In this document: in pieces, positions 52,832-63,643 of the stretch
Position numbering within the stretch: position 1 is the stretch's first letter
Layout of the letters: every line of letters starts with the position of its first letter
Source: Haemophilus haemolyticus
GTDB lineage: Bacteria > Pseudomonadota > Gammaproteobacteria > Enterobacterales > Pasteurellaceae
Length of the DNA stretch: 64,000 bases
Reading direction: 5' to 3'
Assembly (NCBI RefSeq): GCF_001679045.1
Contig: NZ_LYCK01000014.1
Span: 62,001 to 126,000 of the forward strand
Program-made: the position numbers and the translations under genes
The notes under the pieces: generated by a model
What the model saw: the letters and a program-made list of their open reading frames with translations, nothing else
The model's database searches: none
Told to the model about the DNA's origin: nothing

Positions 52832-53622
52832 TCAAACAATTCCTTCACATAATCTTGCGCTGGGTACTTAAAGCGCACAGGCCCATCAGATTCACCTTTT
52901 AAGAATTGCACAACTCGCGGATCTTGGCTCTGTAAAAGCTGCTCAGACGTTCCTTCTGCAATGACTTTTTGGTCTGCAATAATATAGGCATAATCTGCAA
53001 TACTCAATACTTCTTCCACATCGTGCGACACCACGATAGAAGTCAAATTTAACGCTTCATTTAATCGTTTAATCAGGCTCAAAATTACGCCCATACTGAT
53101 TGGATCTTGCCCAGTAAATGGCTCATCAAACATAATTAAATCAGGGTCAAGTGCAATAGCACGTGCTAATGCAGCTCGACGAGCCATACCACCAGAAAGT
53201 TCTGAAGGCATTAATGCAGCAGCGCCTCGCAACCCAACCGCCTCTAATTTCATCAATACGATTTGACGAATTAAACTTTCAGGCAAATGCGTATGTTCAC
53301 GAATTGGAAAGGCGACATTATCAAAAGTAGAAATATCCGTAAAAAGCGCACCGGATTGAAATAACATCCCCATCCGCTTGCGTACTTCGTACAGTTCACT
53401 ATTAGATAGACGACAAATATCTTGTCCATCAAACAAAATTTCACCTTGTTCCGGCATTAGTTGCCCACCGATCAATTTAAGTAAGGTGGTTTTGCCAATC
53501 CCCGATGGCCCCATGATCGCAGTGATTTTTCCCTTTTTTACTTGCAAATTCAGGTTATCGTAAATCACGCGATCACCGCGTTTAAAGGTGAGATTCTTAA
53601 CTTCAATTAGATTTTGATTCAT
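52828..53622 (-). CDS. mlaF: Phospholipid ABC transporter ATPase MlaF
   Basis: Drives lipid transport. Walker [10 protein letters not shown], signature LSGGMARR, Walker [14 protein letters not shown] and the switch histidine in VSHDVEE. The LSGGM-type signature and length of 264 residues fit MlaF. First gene of mlaFEDCB-ibaG-murA. Confidence 0.95.
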   Translation of the reverse strand: MNQNLIEVKNLTFKRGDRVIYDNLNLQVKKGKITAIMGPSGIGKTTLLKLIGGQLMPEQGEILFDGQDICRLSNSELYEVRKRMGMLFQSGALFTDISTFDNVAFPIREHTHLPESLIRQIVLMKLEAVGLRGAAALMPSELSGGMARRAALARAIALDPDLIMFDEPFTGQDPISMGVILSLIKRLNEALNLTSIVVSHDVEEVLSIADYAYIIADQKVIAEGTSEQLLQSQDPRVVQFLKGESDGPVRFKYPAQDYVKELFE

Positions 53623-53661
53623 TAAAATCTCGTTTATAAATAAAAAGTGCGGTCGTTTTGA

Positions 53662-55200
53662 CTAGCGTTTTTGTGAAAGGTTCATCTTACGACGAACAAA
53701 CGCCATCATGCCGTGTAATACTAAAAACAACAATGATAAAGCATATAAAGGCATATTTCCCAACACAGAATAAGGGGTTTTGCCTTCCGTGGGTGCAATT
53801 TTATGCGTCAACGTTGTTTCAATAAACTGTGGTACCTGGGCTAACACCTTACCTTGTGCATCAACAAAGACTGAAATCCCCGTATTCGTTGCACGAATAA
53901 GCGGTTTACCCAATTCTAAAGCGCGCATTCTTGCCATCTGTAAATGTTGCCAAGGCCCAATTGAATCACCAAACCACGCATCATTAGAAATCGTGAGCAA
54001 ATAATCTGTATCTTGTTTCAAATTTTGCCGCACTTGTTCGCCAAAAATAATCTCATAGCAAATTGCTGGCGAAAAAGCGCGTTTTTTTGCCATTAAAGAT
54101 GGCTGAATCGCATCCCCGCTTTGAAATGCAGACATCGGCAAATTAAACACAGAATTAAGTGGTCGTAAAATACTTTCTAACGGAACATATTCACCGAAAG
54201 GCACGAGATGATGCTTACTATAACGATTTGACGTATCTGTCTGATAAGGAAAGTCTGGGTTTCCAGCAGTCATAATAGAATTAAGCAACTTACCAGATTT
54301 CGTATCTTGGAATACCGTTCCAACCATTATCTCTGTTTTCGTTTCTTTAGCTGCTCGATCTAATCCTTCAAAAAATGGCGTAATCGCATTTTCAAGAGTT
54401 GGCAATGCGGATTCAGGCAAAATAATTAAATCTGTTTTACCAAGATTTTCTGCGATTAATTTTTGATAAATCTCCAAAGTAGAATAGAAATAAGCTGGAT
54501 CCCATTTGAGATTTTGTTCAATATTGCCTTGAGCAAGCGTGACTGAAATTGCCTTATCTTCAACAGGTTTTACAAAGTGAATTCGGGATGAATAAGCACT
54601 TAATCCCCCCACGATGCTCAATAACAAAACATTCGTAAAGACTAATTTAAGATTTCTCGTTTTAAACAAAGACGAAACGAGATTAAAAATTACCGCACTT
54701 GCCCAAACGGTAAAGAACGTTAATCCTGTTACCCCAAAAATCGGGGCAATGCCATAAAATGGGCTGTCAATTTGTGTATAACCAAACTGAAGCCAAGGAA
54801 AACCGGTAAAAATCCAACCTCGTAAAAATTCTGTCAATGTCCAAATCACGGCAAAAATTACCGCACTTTGAACTTGGAAACGCTGAACCAAATAGGTAAA
54901 GAGCATCGGGTATAGTGCAAGATAAGCCGCAAGTAAACCGACAAGGAAATAACTCACACCTAAAGACGCGCCGCCAAATTGGTGAATACTGACATTAAGC
55001 CAACTTACCCCAAAGCAGAAAAATCCCATCGACCACAAAAACGTCGCTAAAAGTGCGGTGGATTTTTTAGGATTTTTAGCGACATAAAGTAAACCGAGTA
55101 AAGAAACATAGGCTAAAGGCCAATAATCAAATGGCGAAAAGGCAAAAACACCGACTAAACCAGATATAAGCGCAATAAGATAAGTAAAATATTTATTCAT
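53662..55200 (-). CDS. lnt: Apolipoprotein N-acyltransferase Lnt
   Basis: Adds the third acyl chain to lipoproteins. About six N-terminal helices, then a periplasmic nitrilase domain with the catalytic Glu in ILPESALPT, lysine in the HLVPFGEYVPLE region, and nucleophilic cysteine in AICYEIIFGE, and a C-terminal helix. Start 55200 (MNKYFTYLIALISG); the longer frame covers the corC terminator. 512 residues. Exact uptake signals lie at 54692, 54860 and 55051, three within one gene. Confidence 0.95.
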   Translation of the reverse strand: MNKYFTYLIALISGLVGVFAFSPFDYWPLAYVSLLGLLYVAKNPKKSTALLATFLWSMGFFCFGVSWLNVSIHQFGGASLGVSYFLVGLLAAYLALYPMLFTYLVQRFQVQSAVIFAVIWTLTEFLRGWIFTGFPWLQFGYTQIDSPFYGIAPIFGVTGLTFFTVWASAVIFNLVSSLFKTRNLKLVFTNVLLLSIVGGLSAYSSRIHFVKPVEDKAISVTLAQGNIEQNLKWDPAYFYSTLEIYQKLIAENLGKTDLIILPESALPTLENAITPFFEGLDRAAKETKTEIMVGTVFQDTKSGKLLNSIMTAGNPDFPYQTDTSNRYSKHHLVPFGEYVPLESILRPLNSVFNLPMSAFQSGDAIQPSLMAKKRAFSPAICYEIIFGEQVRQNLKQDTDYLLTISNDAWFGDSIGPWQHLQMARMRALELGKPLIRATNTGISVFVDAQGKVLAQVPQFIETTLTHKIAPTEGKTPYSVLGNMPLYALSLLFLVLHGMMAFVRRKMNLSQKR

Positions 55201-55271
55201 AAATTCAATTATATTTTGCACGCCCTCACGAGCGTCTTTTGTGTTGAAATTCCATTCCAAGTAAATAAAAA

Positions 55272-55293
55272 GCACGCGTTAGAAAACGCGCGC
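55272..55293 (-). terminator. Terminator between corC and lnt
   Basis: On the minus strand GCGCGCGTT and AACGCGTGC pair over nine bases (one G-T) around a four-base loop, followed by TTTTTATTT. It lies 23 bp past the corC stop and 72 bp before lnt. If it is fully active, lnt needs its own promoter; otherwise it reduces lnt relative to corC. Confidence 0.75.
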
Positions 55294-55315
55294 CATCATT
55301 GAGGATGATAAGATG

Positions 55316-56215
55316 CTATTCGGCTTTTTCTTCCACATCATCCATTTCTGCCAAATGTTCATCTGGCACAGTGACTCTAAGCTGAATCAATCGGCGACTA
55401 TCTGCCGAAGTAACTTTAAATTGAAGATTTTTCAACGTAATTTCTTCACCTCGTTTTGGTAAATAACCAAAAGTTTGCATAATCAGCCCACCAATGGTAT
55501 CCACTTCTTCATCATCAAAATCTGTATTAAATTGCGCATTGAAATCATCAATATCTGTGAGCGCACGCACAGCATAAGTATGACGAGAAAGCTGACGAAT
55601 ATCCGCAACTTCTTCTTCATCAAATTCATCTTCAATATCGCCAACAATTTGTTCCAAAATATCTTCAATGGTGACAAGACCTGATACTGCACCAAACTCA
55701 TCCACCACAATGGCCATATGGAAACGCTCAGAGCGGAAATCTTTTAACATGCGATCCACTCTTTTGCTTTCTGGCACAATCACGACGGGGCGCAATAATA
55801 AAGATAAATCAAACTCTTCGGCATCTTCACGTAAAAATTTCAATAAATCTTTCGCATGTAAAATACCTACGATATTATCGCGATCATCCGCATCAGCAAT
55901 CACGGGAAAACGAGAATGAGCGGATTCAATAATTGTGTTTAAACAAGTATTTAAATCTTGTTGATCTTCAATAAAAATAATTTGTGAACGAGGAATCATA
56001 ATATCGCGAACACGAAGCTCCGCGATTTCCATCACGCCTTCAATCATTTCACGAGTATTTTGATCAATTAAATCGTTTTGTTCTGAATCGCGAATTACTT
56101 CAACAAGCTCTTCACGATTTTTTAGTTCACCTTGAAAAAAGCGACCAAATAAAGATTGGAAAAAAGGTTTTTTCGTATTTTCAGATTGGTTTGAATTTTG
56201 CTGTTCGTCGTTCAT
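55316..56215 (-). CDS. corC: CorC/YbeX-family CBS-domain protein
   Basis: Cytoplasmic CBS-pair protein linked to Mg2+/Co2+ efflux and ribosome maturation. Two CBS motifs ([20 protein letters not shown]... and [19 protein letters not shown]) and a C-terminal CorC_HlyC domain ([16 protein letters not shown]...RRLIQLRV). Start 56215 (MNDEQQNS) follows poor SD sequence; the frame open to 56278 is not conserved. 299 residues. The corC-lnt order matches ybeX-lnt in enterobacteria. Confidence 0.93.
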   Translation of the reverse strand: MNDEQQNSNQSENTKKPFFQSLFGRFFQGELKNREELVEVIRDSEQNDLIDQNTREMIEGVMEIAELRVRDIMIPRSQIIFIEDQQDLNTCLNTIIESAHSRFPVIADADDRDNIVGILHAKDLLKFLREDAEEFDLSLLLRPVVIVPESKRVDRMLKDFRSERFHMAIVVDEFGAVSGLVTIEDILEQIVGDIEDEFDEEEVADIRQLSRHTYAVRALTDIDDFNAQFNTDFDDEEVDTIGGLIMQTFGYLPKRGEEITLKNLQFKVTSADSRRLIQLRVTVPDEHLAEMDDVEEKAE

Positions 56216-56299
56216 ATTGGTTTGTAGTTGATGTCTTATTGACGGCGAAAAAGTATCATATTTTGAGCATCTTCGCAAAGATAAAGCAAGGAAAAAGAA

Positions 56300-56337
56300 A
56301 AGTGCGGTGACATACCTCTTTATTTTCTACCGCACTT
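56300..56337 (-). terminator. Terminator of galTKM from paired exact uptake signals
   Basis: Two exact inverted copies (56300-56308 and 56329-56337) pair around a 20-base spacer. On the minus strand the stem is followed by TTTTCTTTTTCC, five bases past the galM stop. Confidence 0.85.
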
Positions 56338-56342
56338 CAATT

Positions 56343-57365
56343 CTATAAGAACTTAAACTCCGTCCATTGATAATATCGCTCGCTTGCTTTTTGAATCCCG
56401 CCGTAATTTTGCCATTCAGGATGATTTGGGGTGTCGGGCAAACATTGGGTTTCTAGTGCTACGCCAGAAAAATCGGCATATTTTCCACCATTTCTCGTTG
56501 GTGTGCCTGCAAGATAATTACCCGTATAAACCTGCAATGCGGCTTGCGAGGTTCTTACTTCCAAACTTAAATCACCAGTTGGAGAAGTCAGTAATACGCA
56601 AGGCTTTTGCCAAGCTTTATTGACAATAAAGGAATGATCGTAACCTTTTGTTGCTTGCTGATCCCCTTGTAAAAAATCTTGCTTGATAGGTTTAGCGATA
56701 CGGAAGTCAAAACTCGTATTCACCACGTGCTTTAATGGAGAATTAGGAATCCCCTCATTATCTACAGGCAGATAAAAATCAGCATTTAAACGTAATGTAT
56801 GTTCACGCACGTCACTGCCTTGCTCTGCATTTTCTAAATTGAAATAAGCATGGTTCGTTAAGTTCAATGCTGTATCCTTATCACTCATCCCTGCATATTC
56901 AATTTTTACGCTATTATCACCTGTTAGTGTATAGGTTACAGACACATCCACATTACCAGGAAAACCTTGATCACCATCCTCTGAATGTAATGAAAAACAC
57001 ACAAAATTTTCACCGCACTCTTGAATTTTCCAACGGCGTTTATCAAAGCTCTCTCCACCGTGAAGCTGATGTTTGCCTTGGTTACTTCTCAATTGAATAA
57101 GTTCACCATTCAATTCAAATTGTGCATTTGCAATACGATTTGCATAACGCCCTACGCTTGCGCCTAAATAGCTTTGGTGAGTTGGATAATCTTCTACCTT
57201 ACAACCCAATAAAACCTCGCGTAAAGTGCCATTTACTGGCACTTTACAAGAAAGCCAAGTTGCCCCCCAATCCATAAATTGAACACGCATTCCATTTTCA
57301 TTTTGCAGAGTTATCAGCTGATAAGGTACACCATCAGGCGCATTAAAAGTGGTTTGTTCTAACAT
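56343..57365 (-). CDS. galM: Galactose mutarotase (aldose 1-epimerase)
   Basis: Interconverts alpha and beta galactose before GalK. Catalytic residues are in NLTNHAYFNLE (histidine) and VALETQCLPDTPNHPEW (glutamate). Two tandem ATGs exist at 57368 and 57365; I choose the second (MLEQTTFNAPDGVPYQ, 340 residues) on family length. Last gene of galTKM. Confidence 0.95.
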   Translation of the reverse strand: MLEQTTFNAPDGVPYQLITLQNENGMRVQFMDWGATWLSCKVPVNGTLREVLLGCKVEDYPTHQSYLGASVGRYANRIANAQFELNGELIQLRSNQGKHQLHGGESFDKRRWKIQECGENFVCFSLHSEDGDQGFPGNVDVSVTYTLTGDNSVKIEYAGMSDKDTALNLTNHAYFNLENAEQGSDVREHTLRLNADFYLPVDNEGIPNSPLKHVVNTSFDFRIAKPIKQDFLQGDQQATKGYDHSFIVNKAWQKPCVLLTSPTGDLSLEVRTSQAALQVYTGNYLAGTPTRNGGKYADFSGVALETQCLPDTPNHPEWQNYGGIQKASERYYQWTEFKFL

Positions 57366-57374
57366 CATTTTCTC

Positions 57375-58529
57375 TTAAATCACTCGAACACCTTGTGATG
57401 CAGTGCACACATAAAAAGTTTCTTTTAAACCAGTCGTTTTCTCGTAATTATCCGCAATAATTTTACGAACTGCATCGACTTTATCATGCGGCGCAAGTGC
57501 GACAATACAACCACCAAAACCGCCGCCTGTCATACGTGCACCGCCACTTTTGCCAATAACAAGTTGAGCCAATTCAACTAAATAATCAATTTGTGGCACA
57601 GTGATCTCAAAATCATCACGCATTGAATCATGAGATTCCCCCATTAACTCACCTAAACTAGTCAAATCATTCTTCTTCAATGCTTCTACTGCATCGAGTA
57701 CTCGTTGATTTTCTGTTACGACATGACGAGCACGTTTTGCTGCTAACGGAGAAAGTGCGGTCAATTCCGTTTCTCTTTTTCGGAATTCTTCAACTGAAAC
57801 ATCGCGTAATGCTTTTACTCCAAAAAATTTTGCCGCCTCTTCACATTGCTGACGGCGAGTATTGTATTCACCCGTTACCAAATCGTGCGGTACATTTGAG
57901 TTCACTATAATCACGGCGACATCTTGTGGCACCGGTGTTGGAGTGGTTTCAAGACTACGACAATCGATCATCAGTAAGTGATTTTCCTGCCCAAGTGCGG
58001 AAATTAACTGATCCATATTTCCACAATTTGCGCCAACAAATTGGTTTTCCGCTTTTTGCCCATTCAATGCAATATCCGTATGAGAAAGCGGTAAATCGCC
58101 AAGTTGTTGGCAGAATTTACCCACCGCAACTTCTAACGCTGCAGATGAACTTAATCCAGAAGAAAGAGGCACATTTCCAGAAATCACTAAATTTGCACCT
58201 TGTTGAAAGTGCGGATAACGTTCCTGGATAAATTTTACAACCCCACGCACGTAATTAGCCCATTTGTGTTCACTCTTAGGAATTTCAACATTGAGAGAAA
58301 ACTCATCAGTTTCATTAAGATCCGCTGCATAAACATTCCAAATATGATCATCTCGTTTTGTACCAGAAACGGCCGTACCAAAATTAATCGCACAAGGCAT
58401 AACAAAGCCATCGTTGTAGTCGGTATGTTCACCGATGATATTTACTCGGCCAGGCGCATAGACGGTAATTTTTGGCAAATTTTTATGCTGTGTATTGAAA
58501 ATTAGTTGAGCATTTTGGATTGGGGTCAT
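57375..58529 (-). CDS. galK: Galactokinase
   Basis: Phosphorylates alpha-D-galactose at C1. GHMP kinase with the galactokinase signature [13 protein letters not shown] (27-39), ATP motif [11 protein letters not shown] (121-131) and [17 protein letters not shown] near the C-terminus. 384 residues. An exact uptake signal lies at 57753-57761. Confidence 0.97.
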   Translation of the reverse strand: MTPIQNAQLIFNTQHKNLPKITVYAPGRVNIIGEHTDYNDGFVMPCAINFGTAVSGTKRDDHIWNVYAADLNETDEFSLNVEIPKSEHKWANYVRGVVKFIQERYPHFQQGANLVISGNVPLSSGLSSSAALEVAVGKFCQQLGDLPLSHTDIALNGQKAENQFVGANCGNMDQLISALGQENHLLMIDCRSLETTPTPVPQDVAVIIVNSNVPHDLVTGEYNTRRQQCEEAAKFFGVKALRDVSVEEFRKRETELTALSPLAAKRARHVVTENQRVLDAVEALKKNDLTSLGELMGESHDSMRDDFEITVPQIDYLVELAQLVIGKSGGARMTGGGFGGCIVALAPHDKVDAVRKIIADNYEKTTGLKETFYVCTASQGVRVI

Positions 58530-58563
58530 ATTTCTATCCTTTATATTAAATTTGTACTCGATC

Positions 58564-58590
58564 TGCCCCCTATTTTGTAAAGAGGGAGGC
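58564..58590. repeat. Intercistronic dyad (TTTTGTAAAGAGGG element) between galT and galK
   Basis: CCCTATTT and AAAGAGGG can pair (one mismatch) around TGT, extending with GCC..GGC. The core TTTTGTAAAGAGGG is shared with the leuA-leuB gap (24904-24931), and the two copies have similar flanks. Confidence 0.5.
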
Positions 58591-58598
58591 TGGCTATA

Positions 58599-59648
58599 TT
58601 ATTTAGTTCTTTCTTTATAATGAACTTCACTCAAAGCACTTAATCTCTCTGCTGCCTGTTCTACCGTTAAATCGCGTTGGCTTTCGCCTAACATTTCATA
58701 TCCCACCATAAATTTACGCACGGTTGCCGAACGTAAAAGAGGAGGATAAAAATGAGCATGTAGCTGCCAATGTTCGTTATCTTCGCCATTAAACGGTGCG
58801 GCATGGAATCCCATTGAATATGGGAAAGAGGTCTCAAATAGATTGTCGTACTTGGTTGTCAATTTTTTCAAAATAACCGCAAGATCTTTTGATTGTTCGT
58901 CACTTAATTCAGTTAAACGTTTTACATGAGCTTTTGGTAAAAGCAATGTTTCAAATGGCCAAACAGCCCAATAAGGCACTAAAGCTACCCAATGTTCAGT
59001 TTCAACGACAATACGTTCTTTTAATTCCAGTTCTCGTTTCACATAATCAACTAGCATTACTGAACCATGTTTTAACAAATAATCGCGTTGTGTGCGATCT
59101 TCACGAGCAACTTCATTTGGCAAGAAACTATTCGCCCAAATTTGACCATGTGGATGTGGGTTCGAACACCCCATTGCCGCCCCTTTATTTTCAAAAATTT
59201 GCACCCATTGGTATTTCTCACCAAGTTCGCGAAGTTGCTCTTGCCATACTTTAATCACTTCTTCAATCTCAAGTGCGGTTAATAATGGCAATGTTTTACT
59301 ATGATCTGGAGAGAAACAAATGACTCGACTTTCACCACGAGCTTGAGAACTCTGGAAAAGTGGATCTGAGGATTTTTCAGGGGCTGGCGTATCTTCTAAA
59401 AGCGCGGAAAAATCATTTTTAAACACATAAGGTTTACGATAATCTGGATTTAATTCACCTGTAATACGCTTATTACTCGGGCAAAGATAACAAGTTGGAT
59501 CATAACTTGGTTTTTGTTCTTCATTCACTTTTTCTTGTTGCCCTTGCCATGGACGTTTAGCACGATGTGGTGATACCAAAACCCATTGATCAATCAACGG
59601 ATTATAGCGACGATGTGGATGCTCGGTTGGTTCAAAAATATCACTCAT
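58599..59648 (-). CDS. galT: Galactose-1-phosphate uridylyltransferase
   Basis: Second Leloir enzyme. Active site HPHGQ at 165-169 with nucleophilic His167 in [11 protein letters not shown]; zinc ligands Cys53 and Cys56 in CYLCP. Start 59648 ([18 protein letters not shown]) is the family N-terminus; the frame open to 59738 spans the operator. 349 residues. An exact uptake signal lies at 59271-59279. galE, the epimerase that completes the pathway, is not in this window. Confidence 0.96.
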   Translation of the reverse strand: MSDIFEPTEHPHRRYNPLIDQWVLVSPHRAKRPWQGQQEKVNEEQKPSYDPTCYLCPSNKRITGELNPDYRKPYVFKNDFSALLEDTPAPEKSSDPLFQSSQARGESRVICFSPDHSKTLPLLTALEIEEVIKVWQEQLRELGEKYQWVQIFENKGAAMGCSNPHPHGQIWANSFLPNEVAREDRTQRDYLLKHGSVMLVDYVKRELELKERIVVETEHWVALVPYWAVWPFETLLLPKAHVKRLTELSDEQSKDLAVILKKLTTKYDNLFETSFPYSMGFHAAPFNGEDNEHWQLHAHFYPPLLRSATVRKFMVGYEMLGESQRDLTVEQAAERLSALSEVHYKERTK

Positions 59649-59668
59649 GATTGGCTCCCTTTCTAAAT

Positions 59669-59682
59669 TGTAAACGGTTACA
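59669..59682 (-). promoter_or_regulatory. GalR/GalS-type operator upstream of galT
   Basis: TGTAAACGGTTACA is a near-perfect palindrome that fits the LacI/GalR consensus (GTAAnCGnTTnCA), 20 bp before galT. The repressor gene is divergent 200 bp away. Confidence 0.75.
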
Positions 59683-59723
59683 CAAAATACTGCGCATAAG
59701 ATAGCAAATTCAAAAAAATAAAC

Positions 59724-59739
59724 CGTGATCAGTATCACA
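59724..59739 (-). promoter_or_regulatory. CRP site upstream of galT
   Basis: CGTGA-N6-TCACA, one mismatch from consensus, with A-rich flanks. It lies about 75 bp upstream of galT, upstream of the operator, a normal activating position. Confidence 0.65.
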
Positions 59740-59786
59740 TAATGGGAAAATCTCTGAAAGTTTTTTGTGATCTTGCTTGCAAATCA

Positions 59787-59802
59787 GAAAGTAACCGCTT
59801 TC
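59787..59802 (+). promoter_or_regulatory. Second GalR/GalS-type operator, upstream of the repressor gene
   Basis: GAAAGTAACCGCTTTC is an inverted repeat with the central CG and AA/TT spacing of LacI-family operators, 56 bp before the repressor start. It suggests autoregulation. Confidence 0.5.
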
Positions 59803-59858
59803 AATTTTATTTAGAAAGAACATAATAAGAAATGTAATTTCATTATGGAGAGCATTCT

Positions 59859-60857
59859 ATGAGCACCATTCATGATGTAGCCGAATTAGCCCATGTATCT
59901 ATTGCGACTGTTTCTCGTGTTGTAAATCAACATCCCTCAGTGAGTGAAGACACCCGCCTTGCAGTAAAACAAGCAATTGAGCAACTTAATTATCAGCCAA
60001 ACGCAAATGCTAAAGCCCTTGCAATACAAAACACCGATACTATTGGTGTGGTTGTTACCGATGTAACAGACTCGTTTTTTGCTATTTTAGTGAAAGCTGT
60101 AGATAAAGTTGCAGAAGCACATCGTAAAACAATCTTGATTGGTATTGGTTATCACCACGCAGAAAAGGAACGTGAAGCGATTGATACTTTACTTCGCAAG
60201 CGTTGTAGTTGTTTAGTTGTGCATTCCAAAGCGTTATCTGACGATGAACTTAGCCATTATTTGAAAACAGTACCAGGAATGGTGATTATCAACCGAGTGA
60301 TTCAAGGCTATGAAAATCGTTGCGTAAGTTTAAATAATAAAAAAGGAACCTACTTAGCAACGGAAATGCTTATCCGTTGTGGTCATAAACATATCGCATA
60401 TATTGGATCTAACCATGCAATTTTCGATGAAATTGAGCGTCGAGATGGTTATCTGACTGCATTAAAAGATCACAATTATCCAATTATTGAGCATGCCATA
60501 ACACACAATTCACCAGACTTCGAGGGTGGTGAAAAAGCCATGATTGATTTACTTAGTTATAACAAAGATCTCACTGCGGTAGTTGCCTATAACGATTCAA
60601 TGGCTGCGGGAGCCATTTCAGTTCTCAATGAAAACAATATTAGTGTACCAAGCCAATTTTCAATCATTGGTTTTGACGATATGCCAATTGCTCGTTATTT
60701 AATTCCTAAATTGACGACCATTCGCTATCCTATTGATTTAATGGCAACTTATGCGGCTAACCTTGCATTAAGCCTTGTCGATAATGAGGTGAGAACGCCA
60801 TCAACAATTCAATTTAACCCAACATTAGTGCGTCGTTTTTCTGTGGAATCTATCTAA
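59859..60857 (+). CDS. galS: Galactose operon repressor, LacI family (GalR/GalS)
   Basis: 332 residues. N-terminal LacI helix-turn-helix ([22 protein letters not shown], residues 3-24), hinge helix ([11 protein letters not shown]), then a periplasmic-binding-like sugar domain. Its position between galTKM and mglBAC, and the operators at both, point to galactose (or galactoside) as inducer. GalR and GalS cannot be told apart from sequence alone; the mgl neighbour favours GalS. Confidence 0.9.
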   Translation: MSTIHDVAELAHVSIATVSRVVNQHPSVSEDTRLAVKQAIEQLNYQPNANAKALAIQNTDTIGVVVTDVTDSFFAILVKAVDKVAEAHRKTILIGIGYHHAEKEREAIDTLLRKRCSCLVVHSKALSDDELSHYLKTVPGMVIINRVIQGYENRCVSLNNKKGTYLATEMLIRCGHKHIAYIGSNHAIFDEIERRDGYLTALKDHNYPIIEHAITHNSPDFEGGEKAMIDLLSYNKDLTAVVAYNDSMAAGAISVLNENNISVPSQFSIIGFDDMPIARYLIPKLTTIRYPIDLMATYAANLALSLVDNEVRTPSTIQFNPTLVRRFSVESI

Positions 60858-60883
60858 ATTTGAAAATAAACGCACTCATAAAA

Positions 60884-60899
60884 TGTGATAGCGATCACA
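60884..60899 (+). promoter_or_regulatory. CRP site 1 upstream of mglB
   Basis: Perfect TGTGA-N6-TCACA with A-rich flanks, 144 bp before the mglB start. Confidence 0.88.
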
Positions 60900-60914
60900 A
60901 ATCCGAATTTTTAA

Positions 60915-60928
60915 TGTAATCGTTTTCA
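60915..60928 (+). promoter_or_regulatory. GalR/GalS operator upstream of mglB
   Basis: TGTAATCGTTTTCA fits the operator consensus (GTAAnCGnTTnCA) and lies between the two CRP sites, so repressor and CRP probably share this promoter. Confidence 0.75.
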
Positions 60929-60932
60929 TTTA

Positions 60933-60948
60933 TGTGAGTTTGATCACA
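60933..60948 (+). promoter_or_regulatory. CRP site 2 upstream of mglB
   Basis: Second perfect TGTGA-N6-TCACA, 49 bp downstream of the first, centre to centre, and 95 bp before the mglB ATG. Confidence 0.85.
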
Positions 60949-61043
60949 GATTCCAAGCAGATTATTCGCTAATATGGCATTAATTGCAGAATGTAATGCA
61001 ATATTTATCTCTAACATCAACATTCCAAAATAGGAGCGTTATT

Positions 61044-62039
61044 ATGAAAAAAACAGCAGTATTAAGTGCAGTTGCTTTGGCTATCGGTTTAGGTGCAGCA
61101 TCTTCTAGCTTCGCAGCAAGTAACAAAATTGGTGTAACCATTTACAAATACGATGACAACTTCATGTCTTTAATGCGTAAAGAAATTGATAAAGAAGCTA
61201 AAGCACTTGGTGGCATTAACTTATTAATGAATGACTCCCAAAATGCACAATCAATTCAAAATGACCAAGTTGATGTATTACTTTCCAAAGGTGTGAAAGC
61301 TCTTGCAATTAACTTAGTTGACCCTGCTGCAGCACCAACCATTATTAGCAAAGCAAAACCAGACAACATTCCGGTTGTATTCTTTAATAAAGACCCAGGT
61401 GCAAAAGCTATCGGTTCTTATGAACATGCTTACTATGTAGGTACTGATCCAAAAGAATCAGGCTTAATTCAAGGGGATTTAATTGCAAAACAATGGAAAG
61501 CGAATCCAGCTCTAGACTTAAATAAAGATGGCAAAATCCAATTCGTATTATTAAAAGGTGAGCCAGGTCACCCAGATGCTGAAGCACGTACAAAATTCGT
61601 AGTTGAAGAACTTAATGCAAAAGGTATCCAAACTGAACAATTATTTATTGATACTGGTATGTGGGATGCTGCAATGGCGAAAGATAAAGTAGATGCTTGG
61701 TTATCTAGCTCTAAAGCGAACGACATTGAAGTAATTATTTCTAACAACGATGGCATGGCATTAGGCGCATTAGAAGCAACCAAAGCACATGGTAAAAAAC
61801 TCCCTATCTTCGGTGTGGATGCATTACCAGAAGCATTACAACTCATCAAAAAAGGTGAACTTGCTGGTACTGTGTTAAACGATGGTGTGAACCAAGGTAA
61901 AGCAGTTGTTCAATTATCTAACAACTTAGCACAAGGCAAAGCAGCAACTGAAGGCACAAAATGGGAATTAAAAGATCGTGTTGTACGTATCCCTTATGTT
62001 GGTGTAGATAAAGACAACTTAGGCGACTTCTTAAAATAA
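61044..62039 (+). CDS. mglB: D-galactose/D-glucose-binding periplasmic protein MglB
   Basis: High-affinity sugar receptor of the Mgl ABC transporter. Signal peptide ([19 protein letters not shown]..., cut after SSFA), then [22 protein letters not shown]. The Ca2+-binding loop [10 protein letters not shown] is intact. Start 61044, with TAGGAGC before it; the frame open to 60984 is not conserved. 331 residues. Confidence 0.97.
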   Translation: MKKTAVLSAVALAIGLGAASSSFAASNKIGVTIYKYDDNFMSLMRKEIDKEAKALGGINLLMNDSQNAQSIQNDQVDVLLSKGVKALAINLVDPAAAPTIISKAKPDNIPVVFFNKDPGAKAIGSYEHAYYVGTDPKESGLIQGDLIAKQWKANPALDLNKDGKIQFVLLKGEPGHPDAEARTKFVVEELNAKGIQTEQLFIDTGMWDAAMAKDKVDAWLSSSKANDIEVIISNNDGMALGALEATKAHGKKLPIFGVDALPEALQLIKKGELAGTVLNDGVNQGKAVVQLSNNLAQGKAATEGTKWELKDRVVRIPYVGVDKDNLGDFLK

Positions 62040-62065
62040 TTTCTCATCAATTTTTGTTGTAATCC

Positions 62066-62092
62066 AAGGGGAAGTTGCCCTTCCCCTTTTTA
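62066..62092 (+). terminator. Intercistronic hairpin between mglB and mglA
   Basis: AAGGGGAAG and CTTCCCCTT form a nine-base perfect stem with a five-base loop, followed by a T-run of five (TTTTT) and then AACGAGG, the mglA ribosome-binding site. As a partial terminator it would give more MglB than MglA/C. Confidence 0.8.
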
Positions 62093-62104
62093 ACGAGGTT
62101 GGAT

Positions 62105-63625
62105 ATGACATCTCAAACTCAAAGTCAAGACAGCCAAGTGCTGCTCACAATGACCAATGTCTGCAAGTCCTTTCCAGGCGTAAAAGCCTTAGATAACGCA
62201 AACTTAACGGTTCGATCACATTCTGTTCATGCTTTAATGGGTGAGAACGGCGCGGGCAAATCTACATTATTAAAATGCTTATTTGGCATTTATGCCAAAG
62301 ATGAAGGTGAAATCCTTTTCTTAGGCCAACCCGTCAATTTTAAAACATCTAAAGAAGCCCTTGAGAATGGTATTTCAATGGTGCACCAAGAACTCAACCT
62401 CGTACGCCAAACTAGCGTAATGGATAACTTGTGGCTTGGACGCTATCCACTTAAAGGACCTTTTGTCGATCACGCCAAAATGTACCGTGATACTAAAGCG
62501 ATTTTTGATGAATTGGATATCGATGTAGATCCTAAAGAAAAGGTCGCCAAACTTTCAGTTTCTCAAATGCAGATGATCGAAATTGCGAAGGCGTTCTCAT
62601 ATAACGCTAAAATCGTAATCATGGATGAACCAACATCCTCGCTTTCTGAAAAAGAAGTTGAGCATCTATTTAAAATTATCGACAAATTAAAACAACGCGG
62701 TTGCGGAATTATTTATATTTCTCACAAAATGGATGAAATCTTCAAAATCTGTGATGAAATTACTATTTTACGCGACGGTAAATGGATCAACACGGTAAAC
62801 GTAAAAGAATCCAGCATGGAACAAATTGTCGGAATGATGGTAGGTCGTGAATTAACACAGCGTTTCCCTGAAAAAACAAACACGCCCAAAGAAGTAATTT
62901 TACAGGTGGAAAATCTTACCGCCAAAAATCAACCATCCATTCAAGATGTATCTTTTGAATTACGAAAAGGTGAAATTCTCGGTATCGCAGGCCTTGTGGG
63001 GGCTAAACGTACTGATATCGTTGAAGCTATTTTTGGCGTACGTGAATTAACCGAAGGAACTATCAAGTTACACGGAAAAACCGTGAAAAATCATACCGCA
63101 CTTGAAGCGATTAATAATGGCTTTGCATTGGTAACTGAAGAGCGTCGTTCAACGGGTATTTACTCCAATTTAAGCATTGAATTTAACTCATTGATTTCAA
63201 ATATGAAATCTTATCTCACACCATGGAAATTACTTAGCACGAAGAAAATGAAAAGTGATACCCAGTGGGTAATTGATTCAATGAATGTTAAAACGCCATC
63301 ACATAGAACAACAATTGGTTCTCTTTCTGGCGGTAACCAACAAAAGGTTATTATCGGTCGCTGGCTTTTAACTCAACCTGAAATTCTGATGCTTGATGAG
63401 CCGACTCGTGGTATCGACATCGGGGCAAAATTTGAAATTTACCAACTCATTCAAGAACTCGCTAAAAAAGATAAAGGCATTATTATGATTTCATCAGAAA
63501 TGCCTGAATTATTAGGTGTAACTGACCGTATTTTAGTGATGAGTAACGGTAAATTGGCGGGTATAGTAGAAACTGCAAAAACTTCACAAGAAGAAATCTT
63601 GCAACTCGCTGCGAAATATTTATAA
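62105..63625 (+). CDS. mglA: Galactose/methyl galactoside ABC transporter ATP-binding protein MglA
   Basis: Tandem-ABC ATPase of the sugar importer. First domain: Walker [10 protein letters not shown] (47-55) and LSVSQMQM signature; second domain: degenerate P-loop GLVGAKRTD and canonical LSGGNQQK. Start 62105 (MTSQTQSQ) follows GAGG; the frame open to 62075 is not conserved. 506 residues. An exact uptake signal lies at 63095-63103. Confidence 0.96.
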   Translation: MTSQTQSQDSQVLLTMTNVCKSFPGVKALDNANLTVRSHSVHALMGENGAGKSTLLKCLFGIYAKDEGEILFLGQPVNFKTSKEALENGISMVHQELNLVRQTSVMDNLWLGRYPLKGPFVDHAKMYRDTKAIFDELDIDVDPKEKVAKLSVSQMQMIEIAKAFSYNAKIVIMDEPTSSLSEKEVEHLFKIIDKLKQRGCGIIYISHKMDEIFKICDEITILRDGKWINTVNVKESSMEQIVGMMVGRELTQRFPEKTNTPKEVILQVENLTAKNQPSIQDVSFELRKGEILGIAGLVGAKRTDIVEAIFGVRELTEGTIKLHGKTVKNHTALEAINNGFALVTEERRSTGIYSNLSIEFNSLISNMKSYLTPWKLLSTKKMKSDTQWVIDSMNVKTPSHRTTIGSLSGGNQQKVIIGRWLLTQPEILMLDEPTRGIDIGAKFEIYQLIQELAKKDKGIIMISSEMPELLGVTDRILVMSNGKLAGIVETAKTSQEEILQLAAKYL

Positions 63626-63643
63626 AGATAAAAGGAACAAATC

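Noticed and set aside
58200..58505. Long plus-strand open frames opposite galK and galT
   Set aside because: Antisense shadows of strongly conserved genes; no ribosome-binding site or family match.
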